From a bacterium HR37 (GTDB lineage Bacteria; Desulfobacterota_D; UBA1144; Nemesobacterales; CSP1-2): a DNA stretch of 64,000 bases. The stretch lies in the NCBI GenBank assembly GCA_002898375.1, contig BEIN01000002.1:150507-214506 (forward strand), written 5' to 3'. The translations under genes were made by a program, and so were the position numbers. Positions 17,418 to 26,293 of this stretch are shown here, piece after piece (positions within the stretch are counted from its first letter, which is position 1; every line of letters starts with the position of its first letter). A model generated the notes under the pieces. It did not search any database, was not told the origin of the DNA, and worked only from the letters and a program-made list of their open reading frames with translations.

Positions 17418-18751
17418 TGAGCCAAGAGACAACCATAACTTATTCTAAGGTAAATGAAGACATAATAAAGATGCTTGATAAGCCCACTGTTAAGTGGTGG
17501 GCTCTTTTCGTTTTTGATCTTATTGTTTTGGGTATAGGCCTTTTGTGTTTTCTCTATCAGGTCTACACCGGACTTGGAGTTGCTGGATACAGCCATCCTG
17601 TTTTCTGGGCGGTCTATATAACGAACTTTGTGTTCTGGGTAGGAATTGCTCATTCTGGTACCCTGATTTCAGCCATCCTTTTCCTCTTTAGGGCTAGGTT
17701 TAGGATGTCCATATACAGAATTGCTGAGGCTATGACGGTTTTTGCTGTGCTTACCGCGGGTCTTTTCCCAATCATACACCTTGGAAGACCTTGGAATTTC
17801 TACTGGCTTATACCTTATCCTAACCAGCGTGAGCTTTGGGTAAACTTTAGGTCTCCTCTCATATGGGATGTGTTTGCGGTAAGCACCTATCTAACGATAA
17901 GTTCGGTCTTCTTTTTTGTTGGAATGATTCCGGATATAGCAGCAATAAGGGACAGGGTAAAAGAGGTTCCAAGGAAGATAATCTACACGATACTCTCTCT
18001 GGGCTGGAAGGGGTCAAATTGGGAGTGGATGCATTATACAAGGGCTTATCTGTATCTGGCTGCCTTTGCAACCCCACTTGTTATCTCTGTTCATAGCGTT
18101 GTGTCCTGGGACTTTGCCATGGCAAATACCCCTGGGTGGCATACAACCATATTCGCCCCTTACTTTGTTGCTGGTGCTATTTTCTCAGGGCTTGCAATGG
18201 TAATAACGCTTGTTGTTCCGATTCGTAGGATCTTCCACCTTGAAAAGTATATAACCATATCGAACTTTGAAGCCATGGCAAAGATGATTATCCTTACCTC
18301 ACTTATCGTTTCTTACGCGTATGGTGTGGAGTTCTTTATGGCCTGGTACAGTGGGAATCCCTACGAGTGGGAACAGTTTAAGTACAGGGCAACGGGTGAT
18401 TATGCTTTCTTCTACTGGCTTATGGTTTTTTGCAATTCTCTGGTACCTGTTCTTCTTTGGTTTAAAAAGATACGTACAAACATAAAAGCCCTTTTTATAA
18501 TATCTCTTTTTATAAATATAGGTATGTGGTTTGAGAGGTTTAACATAATAGTGATTTCGCTATCTCATGAGTTTATGCCAAGCACCTGGAACCTCTATAA
18601 GGTCTCCCTTGTTGAGCTTGGTATAACTGCGGGAAGCTTTGCCTGGTTCTTTATGTTCTTCCTCTTGTTTATCAAGACCCTTCCTGCAGTATCAATTGCT
18701 GAGTTAAAGGAAATCTTGCCAGCACCTGTTAAGGAGGCAAAAACAAAATGA
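17417..18751 (+). CDS. actC: ACIII subunit ActC, NrfD-like quinol-binding membrane protein
   Basis: 444 residues with about ten membrane segments. NrfD/PsrC-type features: W-A-V-Y-I-T-N-F-V-F-W-V-G-I-A-H-S-G-T near residue 70, H-L-G-R-P-W-N-F-Y-W and S-V-V-S-W-D-F-A. In ACIII structures ActC carries the quinol site and a possible proton path. Its ATG shares a base with the actB stop region, so the two are translationally coupled. Confidence 0.94.
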   Translation: MSQETTITYSKVNEDIIKMLDKPTVKWWALFVFDLIVLGIGLLCFLYQVYTGLGVAGYSHPVFWAVYITNFVFWVGIAHSGTLISAILFLFRARFRMSIYRIAEAMTVFAVLTAGLFPIIHLGRPWNFYWLIPYPNQRELWVNFRSPLIWDVFAVSTYLTISSVFFFVGMIPDIAAIRDRVKEVPRKIIYTILSLGWKGSNWEWMHYTRAYLYLAAFATPLVISVHSVVSWDFAMANTPGWHTTIFAPYFVAGAIFSGLAMVITLVVPIRRIFHLEKYITISNFEAMAKMIILTSLIVSYAYGVEFFMAWYSGNPYEWEQFKYRATGDYAFFYWLMVFCNSLVPVLLWFKKIRTNIKALFIISLFINIGMWFERFNIIVISLSHEFMPSTWNLYKVSLVELGITAGSFAWFFMFFLLFIKTLPAVSIAELKEILPAPVKEAKTK

Positions 18752-19260
18752 CAAAGGGTCAAGGTGTGCTGGGAATATTCTCTTACGTTGATTCAACGGT
18801 TGAGGCAATAAGAAACCTTAAAAAAGCCGGTTACAAAGATATAAAGGCTTTCTCTCCGGTTCCAAACCATGAAATAGAAGAAGAGCTTAAGGAAAGGGAA
18901 AGTATAGTACGCTTTTTTACACTGACGGGAGGAACTCTGGGGGCAATATGTGGAATCTCTTTTACCGTTCTTACCTCTTTATCATGGCCTATTCAGACCA
19001 GTGCAAAACCAATTGTGTCTTTGCCCCCGTATATGATTATAGTTTTTGAGTTAACCGTTCTTCTGGGTGGACTTGCAACCCTTTTGGGGTTGCTTATAAA
19101 TGCCAGGTTGCGAAAGAACATTCCCTTTAGCTTGTATGATCCAAGGTTTTCGGAGGATAAGTTTGGGGTCTTGGTTGTCTGTAAAAAGGATGAGGTAAGG
19201 GATGTGGAGGGTATTTTAAAATCGTCTGGAGCAGAGGAGATCAAGTTTGAAGGAATTTAG
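18748..19260 (+). CDS. actD: ACIII subunit ActD (DUF3341)
   Basis: 170 residues. N-terminal soluble domain with G-I-F-S-Y-V-D-S-T-V-E-A-I, a motif K-A-F-S-P-V-P-N-H-E-I typical of DUF3341, then two membrane helices (G-T-L-G-A-I-C-G-I-S and the L-T-V-L-L-G-G-L-A-T-L region), and a short soluble tail. It has no cofactor. It overlaps actC by 4 bases (ATGA). Confidence 0.92.
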   Translation: MTKGQGVLGIFSYVDSTVEAIRNLKKAGYKDIKAFSPVPNHEIEEELKERESIVRFFTLTGGTLGAICGISFTVLTSLSWPIQTSAKPIVSLPPYMIIVFELTVLLGGLATLLGLLINARLRKNIPFSLYDPRFSEDKFGVLVVCKKDEVRDVEGILKSSGAEEIKFEGI

Positions 19261-19299
19261 TTTTTATACCCTCATAATGCTTCGAGGAGGTAAGGCAGG

Positions 19300-19830
19300 T
19301 TGACTGTCAGATTCAAGAGGTTTTTTCTTATCCTTGTAGTGGTGTTAGCAGCGGGAACCATAAGGGTGTTTGGCTGGCCTTGGTCTACAGATATGTGGAA
19401 ACAACCATCTATAAAGCCTTATAGAATGCCTCTTAGATATCCTGAATTCTCTGTTGCAACGGATGGAACAAGATTGGAACCGTTACCCAGGGAGGAGTTT
19501 GAAAAAATAACCCAAAACCCTAAAAGACCAACGGCTGCTTCTTTGGAAAACGGACAGAGGCTATTTAATACCTTTTGTGCAGCTTGCCATGGTATGGATG
19601 GAAAAGGGAATGGTCCGGTAATAAAGAGGGGTTTTTATCCTATGGATCTTACTTCTGTTGGTGTTAAGGGAAGAACTGATGGTTACATATATGCTTATAT
19701 AAGATACGGTGGTAAGGTAATGATGCCAAGCTACCGTGAAAATGTATCTTCTGAGGAGGCTTGGGATATCGTAAACTACGTTAGAAAACTTCAAGGAAAA
19801 CTCAACAATACCGTGGAGGAGAATCAGTAG
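19300..19830 (+). CDS. actE: ACIII subunit ActE, monoheme cytochrome c
   Basis: 176 residues. N-terminal hydrophobic segment, then a conserved stretch D-M-W-K-Q-P-S-I-K-P-Y, and one heme site in C-A-A-C-H-G-M-D-G-K-G-N-G near residue 98; an axial Met is likely the one in V-M-M-P-S-Y. The start is TTG with GAGGAGGTAAG upstream. Unlike many ActE proteins I see no lipobox Cys. It should accept electrons from ActA and pass them to the next carrier or oxidase. Confidence 0.9.
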   Translation: MTVRFKRFFLILVVVLAAGTIRVFGWPWSTDMWKQPSIKPYRMPLRYPEFSVATDGTRLEPLPREEFEKITQNPKRPTAASLENGQRLFNTFCAACHGMDGKGNGPVIKRGFYPMDLTSVGVKGRTDGYIYAYIRYGGKVMMPSYRENVSSEEAWDIVNYVRKLQGKLNNTVEENQ

Positions 19831-19833
19831 CAA

Positions 19834-21087
19834 ATGGATGAGAAAGCCAAAGAAGAGTTGCTTCTAAAAAGAGCGCGGCCTCCAAGGTGGCTGTTTTTCA
19901 TACTAATTCTGCTAATGATTGCAGGAATTGTTACGTTTATATCAGGTGTGGTTGGCCCTCATGCCAAGGAGGCCTGGCAGATTTACCTTGTTAACTTCCT
20001 TTTCTGGGCTGGCGTTGCACAGGCAGGGGTTGTTTTTTCATGTGCCCTCCGTATTACCTCTGGAAGGTGGGGAAGACCACTTCTTAGGATAAGTGAGGCT
20101 TTTAGTTCTTTTATACCCGTCTCTTTTGTTTTGCTCCTTGTTCTGTTTCTTGGAAGAGAGTATGTTCTGCCGTATGCAACTGAGCACTATCACCATCCAA
20201 AGGATATCTGGCTTAGTATTCCTTTCGTGTTTGCAAGAAACGTTATTGGTATTTTTATCCTCTCTGTGCTTAGTCTCATATACGTTTACTACTCTTTGAG
20301 ACAGGATCTTGGAGAGGTTAAGGATAGGCTGTCTGGTATATGTGGATGGATAGCCTCGGATTGGAAAGGCGAAGAAGATAAGAGAAGATGCTGGGATAGG
20401 CTTTCTAAACTTGCACCTGCTATTGCGCTTATCTACGCTCTTACCTTTAGCATTATTGCTTGGGATTTTATTATGTCACTTGACCCACACTGGTACAGTA
20501 CGTTGTTTGGTCCCTTCTACTTTGTGGCCAGTTTTGTTGCTGCACTGGGTGCAACTATAATTTTATCTTCTTTCGTTAGAAGGTATCTTGGTCTTCAGGA
20601 CTATATAACCCAATTTCAGTTCTACGATATAGGTAAGCTGCTTCTGGGTTTCTCGATGTTCTGGGTCTACCTAATGTTTTCCCAGTTTCTTCCCATATGG
20701 TATGGAAATATGCCTGAGGAAACGGTTTTTGTTATAAAGCGTGTTAAGGAAGAACCATTCAGAACCCTTTCCTGGGTTGTGATCTCGTGTTGTTTCTTCT
20801 TTCCCTTTGTAACACTTCTTCCCAGAACCAATAAGGTGGTTCCCCCTATACTTGCGTTTATTGCCTCGGTTTCTTTTGTGGGTTTTTGGCTTGAGAAGTT
20901 TGTCCTTGTTATCCCTTCTCTTTCTCATGGGATTGAGTTTGGTCTGATGCAGCTTTTAATCACGTTAGGTTTCTTTGCAACCTTTGTTTTTATGTTTCTA
21001 GTATTTATAAAGTCCTTTCCGGTTCTTCCCGTAGGGGATCCCCTGTTTCCCGGAAAGGGTGATTCCGGTCACTCTGGAGGGCATTGA
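19834..21087 (+). CDS. actF: ACIII subunit ActF, second NrfD-like membrane protein
   Basis: 417 residues, about ten membrane segments, a paralogue of ActC: compare W-Q-I-Y-L-V-N-F-L-F-W-A-G-V-A-Q-A-G with the same place in ActC. Also S-I-I-A-W-D-F-I-M-S-L-D-P-H-W-Y-S-T, and L-E-K-F-V-L-V-I-P-S-L-S-H-G near the end. It forms the second membrane half of ACIII. It begins 3 bases after actE, and its stop overlaps the next small gene. Confidence 0.93.
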   Translation: MDEKAKEELLLKRARPPRWLFFILILLMIAGIVTFISGVVGPHAKEAWQIYLVNFLFWAGVAQAGVVFSCALRITSGRWGRPLLRISEAFSSFIPVSFVLLLVLFLGREYVLPYATEHYHHPKDIWLSIPFVFARNVIGIFILSVLSLIYVYYSLRQDLGEVKDRLSGICGWIASDWKGEEDKRRCWDRLSKLAPAIALIYALTFSIIAWDFIMSLDPHWYSTLFGPFYFVASFVAALGATIILSSFVRRYLGLQDYITQFQFYDIGKLLLGFSMFWVYLMFSQFLPIWYGNMPEETVFVIKRVKEEPFRTLSWVVISCCFFFPFVTLLPRTNKVVPPILAFIASVSFVGFWLEKFVLVIPSLSHGIEFGLMQLLITLGFFATFVFMFLVFIKSFPVLPVGDPLFPGKGDSGHSGGH

Positions 21088-21245
21088 TGGAGGAGTACGA
21101 TTACAACTTGGAGAGATTTACACAGCTTGTGGTTGCAATTCTTGCAATAGGGGTTTTGGGTTTTATTCTTACGGTAGCTGCGGTTGCCCTTTTTGGCCCA
21201 CATATACAGGATTACCTAAAAGGGCTCCCATGGGGTGTTGGTTAG
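21087..21245 (+). CDS. 52-residue single-helix membrane protein, candidate small ACIII subunit
   Basis: The ATG at 21087 shares its A with the actF stop (TGATG), with CTGGAGG about 11 bases before, so it is translationally coupled. The product starts M-E-E-Y-D-Y-N-L-E-R-F, has one hydrophobic helix at about residues 12-36, and ends G-L-P-W-G-V-G. The position at the end of actA-F and the single helix suggest an extra small ACIII subunit, as small extra subunits are known in some ACIII complexes. I cannot assign it to a named subunit. The next gene converges from the other strand. Confidence 0.7.
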   Translation: MEEYDYNLERFTQLVVAILAIGVLGFILTVAAVALFGPHIQDYLKGLPWGVG

Positions 21246-21287
21246 AATTAAAAAAGCCTTCAAGTTGGCAAGCAGGTAGGTCTCTGA

Positions 21288-22217
21288 CTAGAAAGCTGAC
21301 ATTACCTCTTTGGCAAAGAAACGCAGGTAATCTGGTTTCAATACATCATAGAAAAACATTATCAGCTTGCTTACCCCTTTGTCCATCTTTTCCCTTATCC
21401 TTTTTATACATTCATCGGGTGTGCCAACGATTCCGGTTTTTTCTATGTCCCCAAAGAAGCTGTACCTCTTTTTTGCTTTTGGAAGCTTTTCTTCAAGCTC
21501 TGCTTTGCTCTTTGCAACCACGCATACCGTTTGCTCCGATATAGATATATCCCCTATGTCTCTCCCTATAGCATCACAGTGACTTTTTAAGATCCTCTTT
21601 TTCCTATCGAATTCAGAGGCGCTTGAGGCAGGACAGTTCCACTCATCAGCAAGCTCAGCAACAACTCTAAGAAGGTGTTTTTCACCCGAACCACCTATTA
21701 TAATTGGAGGGTGGGGTTTCTGTACTGGCTTTGGATTACAGTAGGCTTCTTCAATGCTATAGTATTTGCCCTTAAAAGTTGGTTTTTCCTCAGTCCATAA
21801 AGCCTTTATTATCTCTACTGCTTCCTTTAGCTGCTCTATTCTTGTAACCGTATCCGGAAAAGGGTACCCATAGGCCCTGTATTCCCGTTCAAACCATCCA
21901 GCTCCTATTGCAAATTCAACCCTTCCATTGCTTATGTTGTCCAGAGTTGAAACCATCTTTGCAAGCAGTGGTGGGTGTCTGAATGAGTTACATAAAACCA
22001 GTGTTCCGATCTTTACTCTAGATGTTATGGTTGAAAGTGCGGACATAAGAGTCCATGCTTCAAATATATCTGAGTCAATAGAGCCCATTCCCAGCAAATG
22101 GTCATAAAACCAAAGGGAATGATAGCCGAGCTCATCGCATAGCTGTGCTGTTTCTCTAATCGGTTTAAAGTCTATCTTTTCCTGTCTTAAAACAATTCCA
22201 AATTCTACGCCCACCAT
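21288..22217 (-). CDS. Luciferase-like (LLM class) flavin/F420-dependent oxidoreductase
   Basis: 309 residues from ATG 22217, which has AAAGGAG 7 bases before; an ATG at 22238 is in frame but would bury that site. TIM-barrel features: G-V-E-F-G-I-V at the start, F-Y-D-H-L-L-G near 43, S-A-L-S-T-I-T-S-R-V-K-I-G-T-L-V near 70, F-A-I-G-A-G-W-F-E-R-E-Y, and P-I-I-I-G-G-S-G-E. Relatives use F420 or FMN; the sequence alone does not settle which. Substrate unknown. Confidence 0.87.
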   Translation of the reverse strand: MVGVEFGIVLRQEKIDFKPIRETAQLCDELGYHSLWFYDHLLGMGSIDSDIFEAWTLMSALSTITSRVKIGTLVLCNSFRHPPLLAKMVSTLDNISNGRVEFAIGAGWFEREYRAYGYPFPDTVTRIEQLKEAVEIIKALWTEEKPTFKGKYYSIEEAYCNPKPVQKPHPPIIIGGSGEKHLLRVVAELADEWNCPASSASEFDRKKRILKSHCDAIGRDIGDISISEQTVCVVAKSKAELEEKLPKAKKRYSFFGDIEKTGIVGTPDECIKRIREKMDKGVSKLIMFFYDVLKPDYLRFFAKEVMSAF

Positions 22218-22316
22218 GGTATCTCCTTTTAACCACATGAATCTTTTGTCATGAACAATTTAACAGAAGCACATATTCGATTCAACCTTTCTGTCTCTGA
22301 TGTTTAGAGGTTTTTC

Positions 22317-22344
22317 TAGACAAAGGAAAAACGTTGGGTATTAT
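22317..22344 (+). promoter_or_regulatory. Promoter of purM, leaderless arrangement
   Basis: TAGACA at 22317-22322, 16-base spacer, TATTAT at 22339-22344. Only 8 bases separate the -10 from the GTG start of purM, and no Shine-Dalgarno is present. Confidence 0.5.
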
Positions 22345-22352
22345 TCATCTCC

Positions 22353-23399
22353 GTGGGCAAAAGGATCACCTACAGGGATGCTGGGGTTGATATTAACAGG
22401 GGGAATCGTTTTGTAGAGCTTATAAAACCTCTTGTTCGCTCTACTTACAACAAAAAGGTATTGGGTAAATTTGGCGGTTTTGCAGGTCTCTATGTATTCC
22501 CCACCGATAGGTACAGTCGTAATCCGGTTCTTGTTGCATCAACTGATGGCGTTGGAACAAAGCTTAAGATTGCCTTTATGATGAGGAAACTAGATACAAT
22601 AGGTATAGACCTTGTGGCTATGAATGTTAACGATATAGTTACATGCGGGGCAGAGCCTCTGTTCTTTCTGGACTACTTTGCCACATCAAAGCTAAAACCT
22701 GAAGAGGATGTGGAGATTGTAAAGGGTATAGCGGAGGGATGTAGAAGGGCTGGTTGTGTTCTCCTTGGAGGAGAAACTGCTGAGATGCCTGGGTTCTACA
22801 GTAAAGGTGAATTTGATATTGCTGGTTTTGTTTGTGGGGTTGTTGAGAGGGAGGAAATTATAGATGGCTCAAAGGTTAAGGCGGGAGATACGGTAATAGG
22901 AATTGCTTCTAGTGGTCTTCACTCAAATGGGTACTCGCTTGCAAGAAAGGTTCTTTTTGAGAAACTCAAGCTGGATATACACGATGTACCTAGCCCCCTT
23001 AATAGAACGCTTGGAGAAGAGCTTTTAGAGCCTACAAGGATTTATGTTAAGTCAATTTTGGCATTAAAGAAAGAGGTCAATTTAAAGGCTATAGCACATA
23101 TTACGGGAGGAGGACTTTTAGAGAACATTCCAAGAGTTATTCCTGAAAACTGCTCTGTGCTGCTTGATTCTTCTCTTTGGGAAATTCCTCCAATTGTAAA
23201 ACTCATAAAGATAGGGGGGCGTATAGACAGGAACGAGTTGTTTAGGACCTTTAACTGTGGTATCGGGATGGTTGTTATTGTTTCAGAGAGTGACACCGAA
23301 AGGGCTTTAAAAAAGCTTGGCAGGTTGAAGGAAAAGGCAAGGGTAATCGGTGAGGTAAGAAGGAGAAAAAAGGGAGCGGATAAAATCACAGTGATTTAA
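22353..23399 (+). CDS. purM: Phosphoribosylformylglycinamidine cyclo-ligase (AIR synthetase)
   Basis: 348 residues, GTG start. Family signatures: Y-R-D-A-G-V-D-I-N-R-G-N near the start, A-S-T-D-G-V-G-T-K-L-K, M-N-V-N-D-I-V-T-C-G-A-E-P, L-L-G-G-E-T-A-E-M-P and S-S-G-L-H-S-N-G-Y-S. It closes the imidazole ring in purine synthesis using ATP. It stands alone between two minus-strand genes. The start rests on homology and on the -10 box just upstream. Confidence 0.96.
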   Translation: MGKRITYRDAGVDINRGNRFVELIKPLVRSTYNKKVLGKFGGFAGLYVFPTDRYSRNPVLVASTDGVGTKLKIAFMMRKLDTIGIDLVAMNVNDIVTCGAEPLFFLDYFATSKLKPEEDVEIVKGIAEGCRRAGCVLLGGETAEMPGFYSKGEFDIAGFVCGVVEREEIIDGSKVKAGDTVIGIASSGLHSNGYSLARKVLFEKLKLDIHDVPSPLNRTLGEELLEPTRIYVKSILALKKEVNLKAIAHITGGGLLENIPRVIPENCSVLLDSSLWEIPPIVKLIKIGGRIDRNELFRTFNCGIGMVVIVSESDTERALKKLGRLKEKARVIGEVRRRKKGADKITVI

Positions 23400-23414
23400 A
23401 TCAACCAGTGCCTT

Positions 23415-24317
23415 TTAGTACACCTTCCATCCGTATCTTATTTCGTACCTAAAGATAGCACGTATATTTAGCCTTTCCAGTCCCCAGCTCTCCGGGAATG
23501 GGCTGAAGGGTGATGCCACTTTTATTGCACGGATTGCTTCTTCATCTAAACGGCTATATCCAGATGAGTTTATTAACTTTATGTCTTCAAGCTGTCCGTC
23601 TTTTCTTATTGTAAATACAAGAAAGAGTTCTCCTTGTTCTCCTCTTAACCTCGATATTTCGGGATAGTTCCATACTCCTTCAATCTGCCTTTTGATCTTT
23701 AAAAAGTAAGAGAGGTATTTGAATTCCGTTGTGCTAAGATCTACCGTGTCTTCCTTTTTGTTTGCATCTCTTGAGCCCAGAAAACTCTGTGTGCTGTTTC
23801 CTGGCATCTGGTTTGGTGAGAGGCTAAAGAGTTTATCCTTGGTTATTCTTTCTAGCGTTTCTCTTGGCCTTGGTACTTCTTCTGGTTTTTTTATATCTTT
23901 TGGAAGAGAGGCTATTTGGGGGGAAGTTTTCTCTACCTCCTTTCGTTTCGGTTTATCCTGTGGTAGCTGCTTTTGTTTCTCTGTTCTTTCTGCTTGTTGT
24001 TTCTGATCTGGTTTTATCTCAGGTGGCATTGGGTTTCCTAACTTTGTAAATTCATCCTTTGTTTTCTCCTCTTTTGCCGTATGAGACCTTTCTGCAAGAC
24101 GCTTGGTTTCTTTAGGAGGAAGTGTTTCTTTTTCCTTTGGAACTGGAATCTCTGTTATCTCTATAAGTTTTGGTTTATCTTTTTTTGCTACCTCATGAAA
24201 GTAAAGTGGATATGAGGAGATCAGGAGCAGAATAAGAATGTGGAGAAGAATAGAGCCTAGAAGAAAGGGAATAAGCGTGTTTCTTCTTTTCCCTTTTTTA
24301 CCCTTAAATAACCTCAC
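23415..24317 (-). CDS. TonB-like energy transducer protein
   Basis: 300 residues, GTG start. A basic N-terminus, one membrane helix at ~16-38, then a long Lys/Glu/Pro-rich spacer (~50-200) and a TonB C-terminal domain: I-E-G-V-W-N-Y-P, G-x-L-x-L-V-F-T-I-R-K-D-G-Q, S-S-G-Y-S-R-L-D-E-E-A-I, and P-F-S-P-F-P-E. It should reach across the periplasm to an outer-membrane partner. No exbB/exbD lies nearby. A TATCAT 8 bases before the GTG may be its -10 box. Confidence 0.88.
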   Translation of the reverse strand: MRLFKGKKGKRRNTLIPFLLGSILLHILILLLISSYPLYFHEVAKKDKPKLIEITEIPVPKEKETLPPKETKRLAERSHTAKEEKTKDEFTKLGNPMPPEIKPDQKQQAERTEKQKQLPQDKPKRKEVEKTSPQIASLPKDIKKPEEVPRPRETLERITKDKLFSLSPNQMPGNSTQSFLGSRDANKKEDTVDLSTTEFKYLSYFLKIKRQIEGVWNYPEISRLRGEQGELFLVFTIRKDGQLEDIKLINSSGYSRLDEEAIRAIKVASPFSPFPESWGLERLNIRAIFRYEIRYGWKVY

Positions 24318-24350
24318 AGATTCTTATGATACCACAGCATGGTTTGATTT

Positions 24351-25640
24351 CTATCCCCACTTTTCAAGCAGATAGGGTTTTAGCTCTTCAAACTTTAGAG
24401 CCTGTGTTTCTATAAGCAATTCAGCATCGTATGTCTTTAAGTCTTTGCTCTCAACTACAAACGAGGCAACTCGTCCAAAGTAAAGAGATGTCATTGACTC
24501 TACTATCCTCTCCTTTTGAGAAGTGTCTTCTGTTTTGTTAAAGGCTACTGCGAAGTCATAAACCGTTTTTACCCATACCTCAACTGGAAAGTTAAATTTT
24601 TCTGTGCTAAGGGAAGCTATTGAGCTTAACTCATCCAGCCTTTCTTTTGGTAAGAAGCTACTCCATAGGGTTTCATTTTCCTTAAGTCCTATTCTGAACT
24701 TTTCTATCATCGGCTCAAGTGTTATCTCTACGGGTTCTGGATATACCTCAGACACAAAGCCATACATTGCCGTCGGTGTGCTCTCTTTAACCTCTTTCCA
24801 TCTGTTTTCATATTCTTTCATAAGCCTAAACACCGTTGCTACTACCTGCTTAAACATTGGACCAAGTGATTTACTCGGATCCTTTGCATCATGTATCTTT
24901 GCCCCTAGGAAGGCCTGACAGATTCTGAAGTCTTCATTTATAGCTACTGTGGTCATCCAGATATCTATTCCGTATCTTGCCACATCTGTATTCCAGACGT
25001 CTTTTTCCAGAAAGGTTTTTATAAGCCTCTTTGATATTCCGAAATCTCCACCTATTGGTTGCCTTACCCGCTTTCCATAAAGGGCCCTTGTAAGGGGGTA
25101 AACAATCATGTTTGTTATCGTCCCATCGTATTTGTGACGTGAGTAGTAAGGTGCTACATAGTCATATCCTCTTCTGATTATTGGCCTTGCAAGAAGCTCT
25201 ATCCACTCAGGGGTTACGCTTCTGAGGTCCGAATCCAGCAACACACAGACCTTTGCCCCTAGCCTGTCTGCGATCTCAAATATGGCCCTAAGTGCACTTC
25301 CCTTCCCTGGGATACCATTGTAGGTTGCTATGACCTGGGCAGCAGGAGAAACTGGATGGTCTATTAAGATGGTGTGAAGGTGGTGATAAACCCCTGCATC
25401 TCTAACCGCTTCTTTTGTCCTATCTGTAGAACCCCCGTCTGAGTTAACCAGAACGGCTTTTTGATTTGGAAAGTATTTTGCAAGCCCGTACTCTGCAGCT
25501 TTAACTACATGGCCTATAGTTTTTTCGTTATTAAAGCTCGGGATACCAACCACTATATCTGCCTGTTCGATCTCTTCTATCTGTCTTTTCGCTTCCTCAT
25601 CTATTATGTCCAAAATATTTTTCTTCTTTTTGGTTCGCAT
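24351..25640 (-). CDS. GT78-like glycosyltransferase, candidate glycosylglycerate synthase (copy 1)
   Basis: 429 residues. GT-A fold: V-G-I-P-S-F-N-N-E-K-T-I near residue 32, G-I-P-G-K-G-S-A-L-R-A, L-L-D-S-D-L-R-S-V-T-P-E-W-I (metal-binding D-S-D), R-Q-P-I-G-G-D-F-G and G-I-D-I-W-M-T-T. The order and spacing match, from memory, mannosylglycerate synthase of Rhodothermus marinus (PGKG, DAD, EQPLGGE, WGID, late His) and the related one-step glucosylglycerate synthase idea. Last gene of the gpgS-gpgP operon, 11 bases after the isochorismatase gene. It is a paralogue of the gene at 30270-31538. Confidence 0.75.
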   Translation of the reverse strand: MRTKKKKNILDIIDEEAKRQIEEIEQADIVVGIPSFNNEKTIGHVVKAAEYGLAKYFPNQKAVLVNSDGGSTDRTKEAVRDAGVYHHLHTILIDHPVSPAAQVIATYNGIPGKGSALRAIFEIADRLGAKVCVLLDSDLRSVTPEWIELLARPIIRRGYDYVAPYYSRHKYDGTITNMIVYPLTRALYGKRVRQPIGGDFGISKRLIKTFLEKDVWNTDVARYGIDIWMTTVAINEDFRICQAFLGAKIHDAKDPSKSLGPMFKQVVATVFRLMKEYENRWKEVKESTPTAMYGFVSEVYPEPVEITLEPMIEKFRIGLKENETLWSSFLPKERLDELSSIASLSTEKFNFPVEVWVKTVYDFAVAFNKTEDTSQKERIVESMTSLYFGRVASFVVESKDLKTYDAELLIETQALKFEELKPYLLEKWG

Positions 25641-25651
25641 TTTTCTCTCCT

Positions 25652-26293
25652 CTATTTACATTTAAAGCATAGTTTTAGTTCTTCATTTTCTATCATTGAT
25701 ATAAGCTCATCGGAGTTCAACACAAGCCCATAAGCTTCAGCAATTTGCTCAAGAGTGTTTTCATGGTGTTTTTGGTTTCTCGATGCAACACAGTCTCTTA
25801 AAAGAATAACATCGTAGCCCTTGTTAAAGGCATCTCTTACCGTACTTTCAACACATATGTAGGTGTCTATCCCTGTAAACACAATCGTATCTGCTCTAAG
25901 AGCCTTTAGCCAGAGTTCAAATTCAGTGTCCTGAAAAACAGAATCCCTTCTTTTCTCCACTATGTAGTCTTCAGGTTCGGGTTTTAGCTCATCAACTATA
26001 TCGCTATCCCATGTATCCCTTATACAGAGGTGCATCTTTTCCAATCTTTCTCTACGGCTCTCGGGTATGATCTTATGGACCTTGTCGATAAGATCTATCC
26101 CGGAAGCCTCTCTTATAGCCTTTGAGTAATAGATTGGAACACCTTTCCCCCTCATATAATCTATCATCCTTCTTATGTTGGGAATAATGGCCCGGTAGGG
26201 TTTTATATTAAAGCCGAACTTATCAAATGAGCCTCCTTTACTGCAGAAGCCGTTTTGCATATCCACTACCAGTAGTACGGGATTTATTTTCAT
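25652..26293 (-). CDS. Isochorismatase-fold cysteine hydrolase (nicotinamidase-like)
   Basis: 213 residues. Catalytic triad of the family is visible: Asp in L-V-V-D-M-Q-N-G-F near residue 11, Lys in V-E-K-R-R-D-S-V-F, and Cys in T-G-I-D-T-Y-I-C-V-E-S-T-V. It hydrolyses an amide, for example nicotinamide, but the substrate is not set by these motifs. It overlaps the gpgP stop by 4 bases (ATGA), so it is coupled to glucosylglycerate synthesis genes; why is unclear. Confidence 0.85.
   Translation of the reverse strand: MKINPVLLVVDMQNGFCSKGGSFDKFGFNIKPYRAIIPNIRRMIDYMRGKGVPIYYSKAIREASGIDLIDKVHKIIPESRRERLEKMHLCIRDTWDSDIVDELKPEPEDYIVEKRRDSVFQDTEFELWLKALRADTIVFTGIDTYICVESTVRDAFNKGYDVILLRDCVASRNQKHHENTLEQIAEAYGLVLNSDELISMIENEELKLCFKCK

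Noticed and set aside
21288..22217. Evidence that the organism makes F420
   Set aside because: LLM-class enzymes may use FMN; no F420 biosynthesis gene is in the window.
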